The notes beneath the pieces were generated by a model. The model saw nothing but the letters and a program-made list of their open reading frames with translations, made no database searches and was not told the origin of the DNA. From CAJCIY01 sp964245825 (lineage in GTDB: Bacteria > Actinomycetota > Actinomycetes > Mycobacteriales > CAJCIY01), in assembly GCA_964245825.1 (NCBI GenBank), contig CAXTNT010000006.1:124001-188000 (forward strand): 64,000 bases of DNA, given 5' to 3'. The translations under genes and the position numbers were made by a program. Positions 33,760-45,175 of this stretch are shown piece by piece; position 1 is the first letter of the stretch, and each line of letters starts with the position of its first letter.

Positions 33760-33765
33760 TAGCCT
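33760..33765 (+). promoter_or_regulatory. -10 element of MBL-fold gene
   Basis: TAGCCT about 44 bases before GTG 33810; the leader has a GAGAGGAA RBS. Confidence 0.4.
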
Positions 33766-33809
33766 GGGCGCGCCGGCCGACCGCTCCACCCGAGAGGAAT
33801 GCAACGACC

Positions 33810-34517
33810 GTGCTCGTGGACGGGTTCCCCGCCGGCTCCTTCGGCACCAACTGCTACGTGCTGGCGGCCGCCGCCGGCGAGCAGTGCCTGGTCATCGACC
33901 CGGGGCAGGACGCCGTCGGCCCCCTGGAGGAGATGCTGGCCCGGCACCGGCTCACCCCCGCCGCCGTGCTGCTGACGCACGGTCACCTCGACCACACCTG
34001 GTCCGTGGCGCCCGTGTGCGGCGCACGTGACATCCCGGCGTACATCCACCCGGCGGACCGGGCCATGCTGGCCGATCCGGCGGTCGGGGTCGGCCCGCAG
34101 ATCGGCCGGATGATCGCCGGGCTCACCTTCACCGAGCCCGACGACGTCCGGCCGCTGCCCGACGACGGCCGGCTCGCGCTGCTCGGCCTGGACCTGGCCG
34201 TCTCGCTGGCCCCCGGGCACACGCCGGGGTCGGTGACGTTCGGGACCGCCGACGGCGGCCCGGACGACGTACCCCTGCTGCTGTCCGGGGACGTGCTGTT
34301 CGCTGGCTCGATCGGGCGGACGGACCTGCCGGGCGGTTCGTACGAGGCCATGCTCCAGTCGCTCGCGCGGGTGATCCTGCCGCTCGCCGACCAGACCCTG
34401 GTGCTGTCCGGGCACGGACCGGCGACGACCATCGGCCGCGAGCGGGCGAGCAACCCGTACCTGGCGCTGGCACGGGAGCAGGCCCCCGGCCCGGCGCCGC
34501 GCGGTCGCGGGCTGTGA
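33810..34517 (+). CDS. MBL-fold metallo-hydrolase (glyoxalase II-like)
   Basis: 235 residues, GTG start. Metal motif THGHLDH at about residues 55-61, further ligands in APGHTPGS and LSGDVLFAGSIGR, and LSGHGPATTIGRER near the end. This pattern is that of the glyoxalase II/hydroxyacylglutathione hydrolase-like group. Its constant place between rel/PPIase and hisS is known in actinobacteria, the substrate is not. Overlaps hisS by GTGA. Confidence 0.9.
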   Translation: MLVDGFPAGSFGTNCYVLAAAAGEQCLVIDPGQDAVGPLEEMLARHRLTPAAVLLTHGHLDHTWSVAPVCGARDIPAYIHPADRAMLADPAVGVGPQIGRMIAGLTFTEPDDVRPLPDDGRLALLGLDLAVSLAPGHTPGSVTFGTADGGPDDVPLLLSGDVLFAGSIGRTDLPGGSYEAMLQSLARVILPLADQTLVLSGHGPATTIGRERASNPYLALAREQAPGPAPRGRGL

Positions 34518-35773
34518 ACCGGCTCGCCGCGCCGCGCGGGACCTACGACCTGCTGCCGCCCGCCTCGGCCGTCCATCTCGCGGTCCGGGAGGCCCTGGCC
34601 CGCGGACCGAGACTCGCCGGCTACGGCTATGTCGAGACCCCGGCGTTCGAGGACACGGCGGTGTTCGCCCGCGGCGTGGGCGAGTCCACCGACGTGGTCA
34701 GCAAGGAGATGTATACCTTCGGCGACCGCAGTGGCCGGTCGCTGTCGCTGCGCCCGGAGGGCACCGCACCGGTGGTGCGGGCGGCGCTGGAGGCGGGCCT
34801 GCAGTCCGGCCAACTGCCCGCCAAGCTCTGGTACGTCGGCAGCTTCTACCGCTACGAGCGGGTCCAGCGAGGACGCTACCGGCACTTCTCGCAGGTCGGC
34901 GCGGAAGCGTTGGGCTCCGCGGACCCGGCCCTGGACGCCGAGCTGATCTGGCTCGCCGACGGCGGCTTCCGGCGCCTCGGGCTGACCGGCCATCGGCTGC
35001 TGCTCAACTCCCTCGGCGACGCCACCTGCCGGCCGGTCTACCGGGCGCGGCTGGCCGAGTTCCTTGCCGGGCTGGACCTGGACGAGGAGACCCGCGGGCG
35101 TGCGGAGGTGAACCCGCTGCGGGTGCTGGACGACAAGCGGCCTGAGGTGCAGGCGCAGCTCGGGGACGCGCCCACGATCGACGCCTTCCTGTGCGCGGAC
35201 TGTCGGGCGCACCACGACGCCGTGCGGACCTACCTCGCCGACCTGGGCGTGGCCTGGGTGGACGACGTGCACCTCGTCCGCGGCCTGGACTATTACACCC
35301 GGACCACCTTCGAGATCGTCCACGACGGGCTCGGCTCGCAGTCGGCGGTCGGCGGCGGCGGCCGCTACGACGGCCTGTCGGAGGCTCTCGGCGGGCCGCC
35401 GCTGCCGAGCATCGGATGGGCGCTGGGCGTCGACCGGACGGTGCTGGCCCTGGCATCGGAGGGTGTCTCCGTGGGCGCCGGATCGCGCTGCGCGGTCTAC
35501 GTGGTGCCGCTCGGCGCCGAGGCACGGCGCCGGAGCGTCACCCTCCTCGCCGCCCTGCGCGAGGCCGGGATCGCCACCGACGCCGCCTACGGCGACCGCG
35601 GCCTGAAGGGCGCGATGAAGGCCGCGGACCGCTCGGGCGCGAGCCTGACGCTGGTGCTCGGCGACCGCGACCTCGCCGCCGGCGTCGTGCAGTGCAGGGA
35701 CATGACCACCGGCGAGCAGAGCTCGCTGCCGCTGGCCGACGCGGCCTTTGCGATAGGGAAGAGGCTGTTGTGA
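34514..35773 (+). CDS. hisS: Histidyl-tRNA synthetase
   Basis: 419 residues from GTG overlapping the previous stop. PRGTYDLLPP opening, motif 1 in the first 80 residues, motif 2 YRYERVQRGRYRHFSQ, histidine motifs LVRGLDYYTRTTFE and SAVGGGGRYDGL, then the anticodon-binding domain. Stop overlaps aspS (GTGA). Confidence 0.97.
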   Translation: MNRLAAPRGTYDLLPPASAVHLAVREALARGPRLAGYGYVETPAFEDTAVFARGVGESTDVVSKEMYTFGDRSGRSLSLRPEGTAPVVRAALEAGLQSGQLPAKLWYVGSFYRYERVQRGRYRHFSQVGAEALGSADPALDAELIWLADGGFRRLGLTGHRLLLNSLGDATCRPVYRARLAEFLAGLDLDEETRGRAEVNPLRVLDDKRPEVQAQLGDAPTIDAFLCADCRAHHDAVRTYLADLGVAWVDDVHLVRGLDYYTRTTFEIVHDGLGSQSAVGGGGRYDGLSEALGGPPLPSIGWALGVDRTVLALASEGVSVGAGSRCAVYVVPLGAEARRRSVTLLAALREAGIATDAAYGDRGLKGAMKAADRSGASLTLVLGDRDLAAGVVQCRDMTTGEQSSLPLADAAFAIGKRLL

Positions 35774-37500
35774 TCCGTACGCACGAGGCGGGCACGCTCC
35801 GGGCGGAGCACGCCGGCCAGACCGTCACGCTGGCCGGCTGGGTGGCGCACCGGCGCGACCACGGGGGAGTGGCGTTCCTGGACATCCGGGACGCCAGCGG
35901 CGTGGTGCAGGCGGTGGTCCGGGACGAGGCCGCCGGCGGCCTGCGCAACGAGTTCTGCGTCAAGGTCGTCGGCGAGGTCCGGCTGCGACCCGCGGGCAAC
36001 AACAACCCGGACCTGCCGACCGGCGCCGTCGAGGTGGTGGCCGCCGAGGTGGAGGTCCTCTCGCCCTCGGCGCCGCTGCCGTTCCCGGTCGACGCGCACG
36101 CCGAGGTCGGCGAGGAGGCGCGGCTGCGCTGGCGCTACCTGGACCTGCGCCGCGACAACGCCCGGGGGCTGCGCATCCGGCACCGGGCCACCCGCGCGAT
36201 CCGTCGGGTGATGGACGAGCGCGGCTTCGTCGACGTGGAGACGCCGTACCTGACCCGGTCGACGCCGGAGGGCGCGCGCGACTTCCTGGTCCCGGTCCGG
36301 CTGCAGCCCGGGCACTGGTACGCGCTGCCGCAGTCGCCGCAGCTGTTCAAGCAGCTGCTGATGGTCGGCGGCCTGGAGCGCTACTACCAGATCGCCCGCT
36401 GCTTCCGGGACGAGGACTTCCGTGCCGACCGGCAGCCCGACTTCACCCAGCTCGACTTCGAGATGTCGTTCGTGGACGAGGAGGACGTCTACGAGGTCGG
36501 CGAGGCGGTGTTCCGGGCGGTGTGGTCCGACGTGCTCGGCGTCGACCTGCCGCCGTTCCCCCGCCTGCCGTACACCGAGTGCATGGACCGCTTCGGGTCC
36601 GACAAGCCCGACCTGCGGTACGCGCTGGAGCTCGTCGACCTCTCGCTGCTGTTCGGCGGCACCACGGTCCGGATCTTCGCCGACCAGCCGTACGTCGGGG
36701 CGGTCGTCGTGCCCGGCGCGGGGGCGTGGACCCGCAGGCAGCTGGACGGCTGGAACGAATGGGCCCGCGGCCGGGGCGCGAAGGGTCTGGCGTACGTGCT
36801 GGTCGAGGGCGACGGGTCGTTGCGCGGCGGCGTGGTCAACGCCCTCTCCGAGGACGAGAAGGCCGGCCTCGCAGCGGCGGCCGGCGCCGCGCCCGGCGAC
36901 GGGGTCTTCTTCGCGGCCGGCCCGCGGCGCGCAGCACAGGACCTGCTCGGCGCCTTCCGCAACGCGGCGGCGCGGGAGATCGGCGCGATCCCCGAGGACC
37001 GGTGGGAGTTCCTCTGGGTTACCGACATGCCGATGTTCGAGCCCGACGGCGACGGCGGCTGGACTGCCGTGCACCACCCGTTCACGGCCCCCGCCGCCGG
37101 GCGCGAGGGTGACTTCGACGTCGACCCCGCCGACGTGCCGGCCCGGGCGTACGACGTGGTCTGCAACGGCATGGAGCTGGCAAGCGGATCGATCCGGATC
37201 CACCGCGCCGACGTGCAGCAGCGGGTCTTCGCGGTGATCGGGCTGACGCCCCAGGAGGCGCGATCCAAGTTCGGCTTCCTGCTCGAGGCCTTCCAGTACG
37301 GTCCGCCCCCGCACGGCGGCCTCGCCCCCGGTCTCGATCGGATGGCTGCGTTGCTGGCCGGCACCGAGTCGATCCGCGACGTCATCGCCTTCCCGAAGAC
37401 CGCGTCGGGCGGTGACCCGCTGACCGGAGCGCCGACGCCGATCACGGCGCAGCAGCGGAAAGAGGCCGGCATCGACGCGGTCCCCGCACCACCCGGCTGA
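35770..37500 (+). CDS. aspS: Aspartyl-tRNA synthetase, probably non-discriminating
   Basis: 576 residues from GTG 35770. OB-fold anticodon domain (TLAGWVAHRRDHGG), class II core with motif 2 ARCFRDEDFRADRQPDFTQLD, the bacterial GAD insertion, and motif 3 GLAPGLDRMAALL. His31 in RDHGG and Gly at 85 match positions reported as His31 and Gly83 in non-discriminating enzymes that also charge tRNA-Asn for the GatCAB route; this is an inference from two residues. A weak hairpin-like region follows the stop. Confidence 0.96.
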   Translation: MIRTHEAGTLRAEHAGQTVTLAGWVAHRRDHGGVAFLDIRDASGVVQAVVRDEAAGGLRNEFCVKVVGEVRLRPAGNNNPDLPTGAVEVVAAEVEVLSPSAPLPFPVDAHAEVGEEARLRWRYLDLRRDNARGLRIRHRATRAIRRVMDERGFVDVETPYLTRSTPEGARDFLVPVRLQPGHWYALPQSPQLFKQLLMVGGLERYYQIARCFRDEDFRADRQPDFTQLDFEMSFVDEEDVYEVGEAVFRAVWSDVLGVDLPPFPRLPYTECMDRFGSDKPDLRYALELVDLSLLFGGTTVRIFADQPYVGAVVVPGAGAWTRRQLDGWNEWARGRGAKGLAYVLVEGDGSLRGGVVNALSEDEKAGLAAAAGAAPGDGVFFAAGPRRAAQDLLGAFRNAAAREIGAIPEDRWEFLWVTDMPMFEPDGDGGWTAVHHPFTAPAAGREGDFDVDPADVPARAYDVVCNGMELASGSIRIHRADVQQRVFAVIGLTPQEARSKFGFLLEAFQYGPPPHGGLAPGLDRMAALLAGTESIRDVIAFPKTASGGDPLTGAPTPITAQQRKEAGIDAVPAPPG

Positions 37501-37539
37501 CCTCGCCGAGCCCCTTGGTGGCAGGGGGCCGAGGTGTCC

Positions 37540-37591
37540 GTTGACGACGTTGACGCGCGTGCCGATCCAGCGTACGTTGACGGCGTTGACG
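37540..37591 (+). promoter_or_regulatory. GTTGACG operator array before RES-Xre operon
   Basis: Four identical heptamers GTTGACG start at 37540, 37549, 37576 and 37585: two pairs with 9-base spacing, 36 bases apart. They end ten bases before the antitoxin ATG. The regular spacing suggests binding of an oligomeric Xre repressor, as is usual for toxin-antitoxin autoregulation. Confidence 0.6.
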
Positions 37592-37601
37592 GAGGGACGA
37601 C

Positions 37602-38147
37602 ATGGGCGGCGAGACTGCACGGTTGCTGGCACGGGTGGCGGAGCGCGCGAAGGACGACCCAGACGCGGTGCTGCCGACCCTTCGGGTGCTGGCGGGGGAG
37701 CCTCCCTACGCGAAGGCGACCAAGCGGGACCTGCACGCACTCGCCATCGAGGTCAACCGGTCCCGGGTCCTCGCCGACCGGGCCGACTTCCTCGCGCACA
37801 GCTGGCCGACCGACAAGGTCGCGGAGCACCTCGGTGTGCGCAGCCGGCAGGCGATCGCACAGCGCCGCCAACGCGGCACCCTGCTCGGCACGACCCTGGG
37901 CACGGCACTCGGCACGCAGACCTTCTATCCCGACTGGCAGTTCGGCCCGACGGGCCTGGCGGACGGGCTCGCCGAGTTGCTCGCCCTGCTGCGCGGCGCC
38001 GGGATCGACGATGCGCGAGAAGCCGATGACGTGCTGCGGATGAAGCACTCCGAGCTCCGGGGCAAGACGCTGCTGGAGCGGTGGCGCCGCGGCGATCGAC
38101 GCACGGTGGAGGTCTGGCTCGGCGACATCGGGGGCTGGCGACGCTGA
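37602..38147 (+). CDS. Xre/MbcA/ParS-type antitoxin
   Basis: 181 residues, ATG with GGAGGGAC upstream. A helical N-terminus (residues 1-50) precedes a helix-turn-helix (TDKVAEHLGVRSRQAIAQRR, about 69-89). The C-terminal part, YPDWQFGPTGLADGLAELLALL ... LRGKTLLERWRRGD, matches the toxin-binding MbcA/ParS/Xre domain. With the downstream RES toxin it forms a RES-Xre system. Ten bases separate the two genes. Confidence 0.85.
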   Translation: MGGETARLLARVAERAKDDPDAVLPTLRVLAGEPPYAKATKRDLHALAIEVNRSRVLADRADFLAHSWPTDKVAEHLGVRSRQAIAQRRQRGTLLGTTLGTALGTQTFYPDWQFGPTGLADGLAELLALLRGAGIDDAREADDVLRMKHSELRGKTLLERWRRGDRRTVEVWLGDIGGWRR

Positions 38148-38157
38148 GATCGCGCTG

Positions 38158-38751
38158 ATGGTCCTGTCCACCGCCACCGTCGCGGCGGAGCAACCAGCGG
38201 GGCTCCGCCTCGCGAGCCTCGACGTCACGTGGTTCCGGATCGACCGCACCCCGCCCGGCCGCTGGGACTGGCGACCGTTCCCCACCGCGCGCAACCGGTT
38301 CGATGCGCCCGGCTGGCGAGTCCGCTACGCCGCCCGTACCGAACGGGGCGCGTTCCGCGAGCGGTTCGCCGACGGGGTCCGGCGGATCCGGGTCACCGAC
38401 GCCGGTGCCGCCGTCGTGGTCCTCACCGGACGAGTACGGGTCGTCGACCTGCGCAACGAGCAGGTCCTCGACGCCCTCGGGGTCGACGGGGAGATCAGCA
38501 CCGGCCGATCCGACCGGGTGTTCGACGCCTGCTCGCTGCTGTCGGCGAGGCTGCTCCACTGGTATGGCGCCCACCTGCACGGAATCGTCTACACCTCCCG
38601 GACGACCCCGCAGAGCTCCGTCAACCTCGCCTTCTTCGCCCACGCGCCGCTGCGCGCGCGGCTGCTCGGGACGGTCGGGAGTCAGGTCGAGCTGCTGGAC
38701 CACCTCGTGGTCGACGACGGCTTCCGCGTCGAGCTGCCCGGCTGGTTCTGA
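38158..38751 (+). CDS. RES-domain toxin
   Basis: 197 residues. RES motifs: Arg in FRIDRTPPGRWDWRP and RVRYAARTERGAFRERF (the conserved R and E), and Ser in TSRTTPQSSVNLAFF; W-Y-G near LLHWYGAHLHG is also usual. RES toxins (MbcT, Res) degrade NAD+, stopping growth unless neutralised. The protein has intact motifs, so it is probably functional. Lies directly after the Xre antitoxin. Confidence 0.85.
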   Translation: MVLSTATVAAEQPAGLRLASLDVTWFRIDRTPPGRWDWRPFPTARNRFDAPGWRVRYAARTERGAFRERFADGVRRIRVTDAGAAVVVLTGRVRVVDLRNEQVLDALGVDGEISTGRSDRVFDACSLLSARLLHWYGAHLHGIVYTSRTTPQSSVNLAFFAHAPLRARLLGTVGSQVELLDHLVVDDGFRVELPGWF

Positions 38752-38763
38752 GCCCGGGAGGGC

Positions 38764-40970
38764 TCAGCCGCGCACCAGGAGGGCGCCGGGACCGTCGCCG
38801 ACCACGGCCGCCACCCGCGGGTCGGTGACCGCGCGTCCGGTCAGGACGTCGGTCCAGGCCCCGTCGAGGGGCAGTGTCGTCGTGCCGAGACCGTTGCGCT
38901 GCAGGCTGATCGGCCGCGTCACCACGACCACGGCGAGGTCGGGGGAGCGGCGGAAGGCGACGGCCGCCGGGCCGGCGTCGAGCGGTGTGTACCCGCGGAA
39001 GAGCTCGGGCCGGTCCCGGCGCAGCGTCAGCACGGTCCGGACGAGGCGCGTCTTGGGCTCCTCGGCGGCGCCGACGTCCACGGCGTGTCGATTGTCCGGG
39101 TCGACCAGCGTGACCAGGGTCCGCTCGCTGCCCTGGTAGAGGTCGGGGATGCCGGGCATCGTCAGTTGCAGCAGCTTCTGCGCCAGCAGCTGGCGCAGCC
39201 ACGCGTCGTCCCAGTCCGCGAGTAGTGAGTCGAGCGCGGCGCGGTAGCCCGCATCGGCGAGCACGGCCCGTACCAGCGTCTGCAGGTCGTTGTCGTAGTC
39301 CTCGTCGGGGTCGAGCCAGGAGGTGTGCAGTTTGGCCTCGCGGGTCGCCTTGCGCAGGTAGTCGCCGACCCGCTCGGCCGCGATCGGCCCGGTGCCGGCC
39401 AGCGTCTGGTGCAGCAGGTATGCGTCCGCCGGGGCGACCGAGCCGAGGTACGGGCGCGCTGCCGCCTCCAGGGCGACCACCGCAGACCGCCAGCGCGCCG
39501 GGTCCTGCGACAGCAGGGCGAGCCGGGCGCGGACGTCCTCGGAGCGCTTGGAGTCGTGCGTGGACAGCAGGGTCATCGACTCGGGCCAGTCGCTCTCCAG
39601 CCGGGCCGCCTCCGCATGCCACTCCGGCGTGCCGACGCCGAACCGGGCGGGGTCGCTGCCGACCTCGTTCAGGGCGTCCAGCACGTGGTGGCGGTAGAAG
39701 GCGGTGTCCTCGACCCCCTTGGCCATCACCATGCCGGAGGTCTGCTGGAAGCGGATGCACAGCGGGTCGGTCGGGTCGGCGAGCCGGGATCCCAGTGTCC
39801 GCAGGCTCTCCGCGAGCGCGGGGCGTGCGGCGCGCGCCCGCGCGAGCGCCTCGTCGAGGTGTCCCCTCCCCACCTCCGGCAGGTACGAGCGGTAGACGGC
39901 GAACTGCGCCAGCACCTCGCCGATCGCCGCGGGGTCGACGTCGGGAGCCATCCGGTGCAGGCGGGCCACCTCGGCGGACAGGACGTCCCGGACGACCATC
40001 CGCTTGGCCTCGAGCACCCGCTCGCCGAAGGTCTCCGGACCGCCCCCGTGGGCCTGCCACAGCTCACTCAGCGCCTCCTCGCCGGCCTCCTCGACGAAGA
40101 CGCCGCCGACCAGCCGGGCTGCGTCGTACCCGGTCGTGCCGGCGCAGCGCCACGACGAGGGCAGGACCTCGCCGGGTTCGAGGATCTTCTCGACCACGGT
40201 CCAGGCGTCGCCGCTGCCCGTAGCGAGCCACCCGAGGTAGCCGCCGGGGTCGGCCAGGCCGTCGGGATGGTCGATGCGCAGCCCGTCCAGAACGCCTTCG
40301 CGGACGAGGTCGAGCACCAGCCCGTGCGAGGCGTCGAAGACGGCGCGGTCCTCGACCCGGATGCCGGCGAGATCGGTCACGTCGAAGAAGCGCCGGTAGG
40401 TCAGCTCCGCGGAGCCCCGCCGCCAGTCCACCAACCGGTACGCCTGCCGCTCGTGCACCTCCTGCGGTGATCCCTCCGCGGTGCCCGGCCGGATCGGGTA
40501 GCGGTGCTCGTAGTACCGAAGCTGGTCCCCGACGACCTCCAGCGCGTCGAGGTCCTGCGCCGACCCGAGCACGGGAAGCAGCAGGGGACCGGCCTGCCAG
40601 TCCACGTCGAACCAGCTGCTGTACGGGGAGTCGGCACCGTGCGTCAGCACATGCCACCAAGCCCTGTTCTCGTGGGGCACGGCGACGCTCATGTGGTTGG
40701 GCACGATGTCCAGCACCAGCCCGAGGCCGGCGGCGTGAGCCGCGTCGGCGAGGCGGCGCAGCCCCGCGATGCCTCCGCGCGCCTCGTCGATGCGGGCGTG
40801 GTCCACCACGTCGTACCCGTGGTCGGACCCGCTCGCCGCCGCCAGCAGTGGCGAGAGGTAGAGGTGCGAGACACCCAGGCCGGCGATGTACGGAACCACG
40901 CCGACCGCGTCGTCCAGGGTGAAGTGCGGGGTGATCTGCAACCGGTACGTGGAGGTGGGCCGCCGCCGCA

Positions 40971-40971
<1 letters not shown>
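38764..40971 (-). CDS. treY: Maltooligosyl trehalose synthase
   Basis: 735 residues from ATG 40971, which overlaps the upstream glgX stop (ATGA). GH13 family features: DIVPNHMS near 88-95, the nucleophile Asp234 in RIDHPDGLADP, general acid in VVEKIL, and LSTHDSKRSEDVRARL. Converts the reducing end of maltooligosaccharides to a trehalose linkage. It is coupled to the debranching enzyme, but TreZ, which releases the trehalose, is not encoded nearby. Confidence 0.95.
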
Positions 40972-43139
<2,168 letters not shown>

Positions 43140-43176
43140 GCGTCTACCCTGGCCCAACCGGAATGAGTCCCGTCGC

Positions 43177-43182
43177 TACGGT
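43177..43182 (+). promoter_or_regulatory. -10 element of leaderless dienelactone hydrolase gene
   Basis: TACGGT, six bases before ATG 43189; predicted transcription start on the start codon. Confidence 0.5.
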
Positions 43183-43188
43183 TGGGTC

Positions 43189-43905
43189 ATGGCGACAGAG
43201 ACGGTGGAGCTGGTCACCTCCGAGGGCGACATGGCGGCCTACGTCGCCCATCCGGCTGAGGCGCCGCGCGGCGGGATCGTGGTCGTGCAGGAGGCGTTCG
43301 GGCTCACCGAGCACATCCAGGACGTGGCCCGCCGGGTCGCGGCGGCGGGCTACCTCGCGCTGGCGCCGGCCCTGTTCCACCGCAGCGGCAGCCCGGTGTT
43401 CTCCTACGACGGAGGCTTCGAGCGGATCACGCCGGTGCTGGGGGCGCTCACCCGCGAGGGCATCACGGCCGACCTCGACGCCTGCCTGGGCTGGTTGGGC
43501 GAAGCCGGGGTCGCGCCGCCGGCCACCGGCATCGTCGGGTTCTGCATGGGCGGGTCGGTCGCGACCTTCGCCGCGCACGCGTACGCGGTCGGCGCGTCGG
43601 TGAGCTTCTACGGCGGCGGGGTCAGCCAGAGCCGCTTCGGGGTGTCGCCGCTCGCGGAGCTGGCGCCCGGGTTCCGGACACCGTGGCTCGGGATCTACGG
43701 CGGCGCCGACACGAGCATCCCGCCCGAGGACGTCGCGGCGATGCGCGCCGGGGCGGCGCAGGCGGCGGTCGAGACCGAGGTCCTGGTCTACGAAGGGGCG
43801 CAGCACGGCTTCCACTGCGACGGCCGTCCGAGCGTGTACGACGCCGAGGCCGCGAGCAGCGCCTGGGCGCGGGCGCTGGACTTCTTCGGCACCCACCTGG
43901 GTTGA
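43189..43905 (+). CDS. Dienelactone hydrolase family protein
   Basis: 238 residues. Alpha/beta hydrolase with a Cys nucleophile in GFCMGGS, Asp in YGGADTSIPPEDV and His in YEGAQHGFHCD, the triad of dienelactone hydrolases. VVVQEAFGLTEHIQDVARR is the oxyanion region. The natural ester substrate is unknown. Leaderless promoter inferred; convergent with the CPBP gene. Confidence 0.92.
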   Translation: MATETVELVTSEGDMAAYVAHPAEAPRGGIVVVQEAFGLTEHIQDVARRVAAAGYLALAPALFHRSGSPVFSYDGGFERITPVLGALTREGITADLDACLGWLGEAGVAPPATGIVGFCMGGSVATFAAHAYAVGASVSFYGGGVSQSRFGVSPLAELAPGFRTPWLGIYGGADTSIPPEDVAAMRAGAAQAAVETEVLVYEGAQHGFHCDGRPSVYDAEAASSAWARALDFFGTHLG

Positions 43906-43914
43906 GCCGACCGC

Positions 43915-45099
43915 TCAGGCAGGCAGGGTGTCGCGACCCTGCCGCGCCGCGACGCCGGAGGCGGTCATCTCCTCGACCGCGGGCCGCCGGCCGGTCAGCC
44001 AGAGACCGAAGAGCACCGCGATCTCGACCGCGAAGGCGGCCGCCTGCACGCCGCCGTGCAGGAACTGCGTGACGAACACCGTGCTGTCCCAGGCGATGTG
44101 GGCGCCGACGAACGTCAGCAGGCGACGCCGGCGGCGATAGAGGAACACCGACATGCCCGCCCACAACGCCAGCCCGATCGCGCCCGTCCCGTAGTAGAGG
44201 TGATAGCTGACGCGTACCGCGATGCAGACGGCATAGAGGCGCCAGCCGTCCCACCCCCGCTGTTCGAGGCGGTGCACCAGGAAGCCGAGCACGACGATCT
44301 CCTCGACCACGCCGGCGCCTACCGACTGCAGCAGCGAAGGCAGCAGGAACACCAGCGCCAGGTGCGAGGAGTCCGCCCCGATCAGGTCATGGTGCGGGGT
44401 GAGGGACTGCAGCAGACCCGCCAGCACGAAGGCCGGGATGTACGCGTAGAGCACGAGCTTCGCGCAGCGGGCGAGGTCGGTGCGGGGCTGACGGCGGTCG
44501 AGCCCGATGGCGCGGACGCCGCCGCCGCTGAGCTTGAGCAGGTAGACCGCCAGCGCCGCCGGCGCCAGGTCGGCGAGGGCGAGGACGGCCAGCAGCACGG
44601 CGCCGAGCACCGGGTGCGCGGGCGTGATCTGGGGCGAGTGGGTCGCGCCGTCGGAGTAGTCGGTCAGCGTCTGGGCCAGCGAGGCGACGGCGTCACCGAA
44701 CGCCGCGGCCGGGAAGACCGCGAGGACGACCAGGATCTCCCAGCCGCTCGGCCGGCGGTCGGCCAGCGCGGCCGCCCGCTGCAGCGGGCCGGGTAGGCAG
44801 CGGGTCCAGCCGAACCCACGGCTGCCCGCGTCGGGCGCACCGAGGTTCGGCGCGGCGCGGCCGTAGGTCGGCGCCGGGCCCCGGTAGGGCGGCAGGTAGC
44901 CCGAGGGCGTGCAGACCCAGTCGGGGGGCGGTTCCCAGCCGGGCGGTGCGGGCACCCAGCCGGTCCCGGTCGGCAGCCAGCCGCGGGGCGGCACCCAGCC
45001 GGCGGGCGCGGGCTCCCACGCCTGTCCCGTCCACACGTGCGGCCAGGCGCCGGGCTGTGGTCCGCCCGGCTCCCCGCGCGCGGGCAGCTGCTGCGTCAC
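43915..45099 (-). CDS. CPBP-family intramembrane metalloprotease with Pro/Trp-rich N-terminus
   Basis: 394 residues. The first 90 residues are Pro/Gly/Trp repeats (GWVPPRG, GWLPTGTGW, APPGWEPPP) resembling cytoplasmic low-complexity tails of actinobacterial membrane proteins. Eight or so membrane helices follow. The glutamate pair lies near residue 265 (GAGVVEEIVVLGFLVHRLE), with His in VSYHLYYG and HIAWDS, the metal and catalytic positions of CPBP (CAAX/bacteriocin-processing) proteases. No bacteriocin cluster is nearby; substrate unknown. Confidence 0.85.
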   Translation of the reverse strand: MTQQLPARGEPGGPQPGAWPHVWTGQAWEPAPAGWVPPRGWLPTGTGWVPAPPGWEPPPDWVCTPSGYLPPYRGPAPTYGRAAPNLGAPDAGSRGFGWTRCLPGPLQRAAALADRRPSGWEILVVLAVFPAAAFGDAVASLAQTLTDYSDGATHSPQITPAHPVLGAVLLAVLALADLAPAALAVYLLKLSGGGVRAIGLDRRQPRTDLARCAKLVLYAYIPAFVLAGLLQSLTPHHDLIGADSSHLALVFLLPSLLQSVGAGVVEEIVVLGFLVHRLEQRGWDGWRLYAVCIAVRVSYHLYYGTGAIGLALWAGMSVFLYRRRRRLLTFVGAHIAWDSTVFVTQFLHGGVQAAAFAVEIAVLFGLWLTGRRPAVEEMTASGVAARQGRDTLPA

Positions 45100-45175
45100 C
45101 GTGGCAGCCTAGGTGACGGCCGGGGCCGTACCCGCGGACCGGTCGCCGCCGTGGCCGGCGGGAGATGTGCGCCCG

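Noticed and set aside
43915..45099. Bacteriocin-processing or immunity role for the CPBP protease
   Set aside because: No precursor peptide or ABC transporter nearby; the family is broad.
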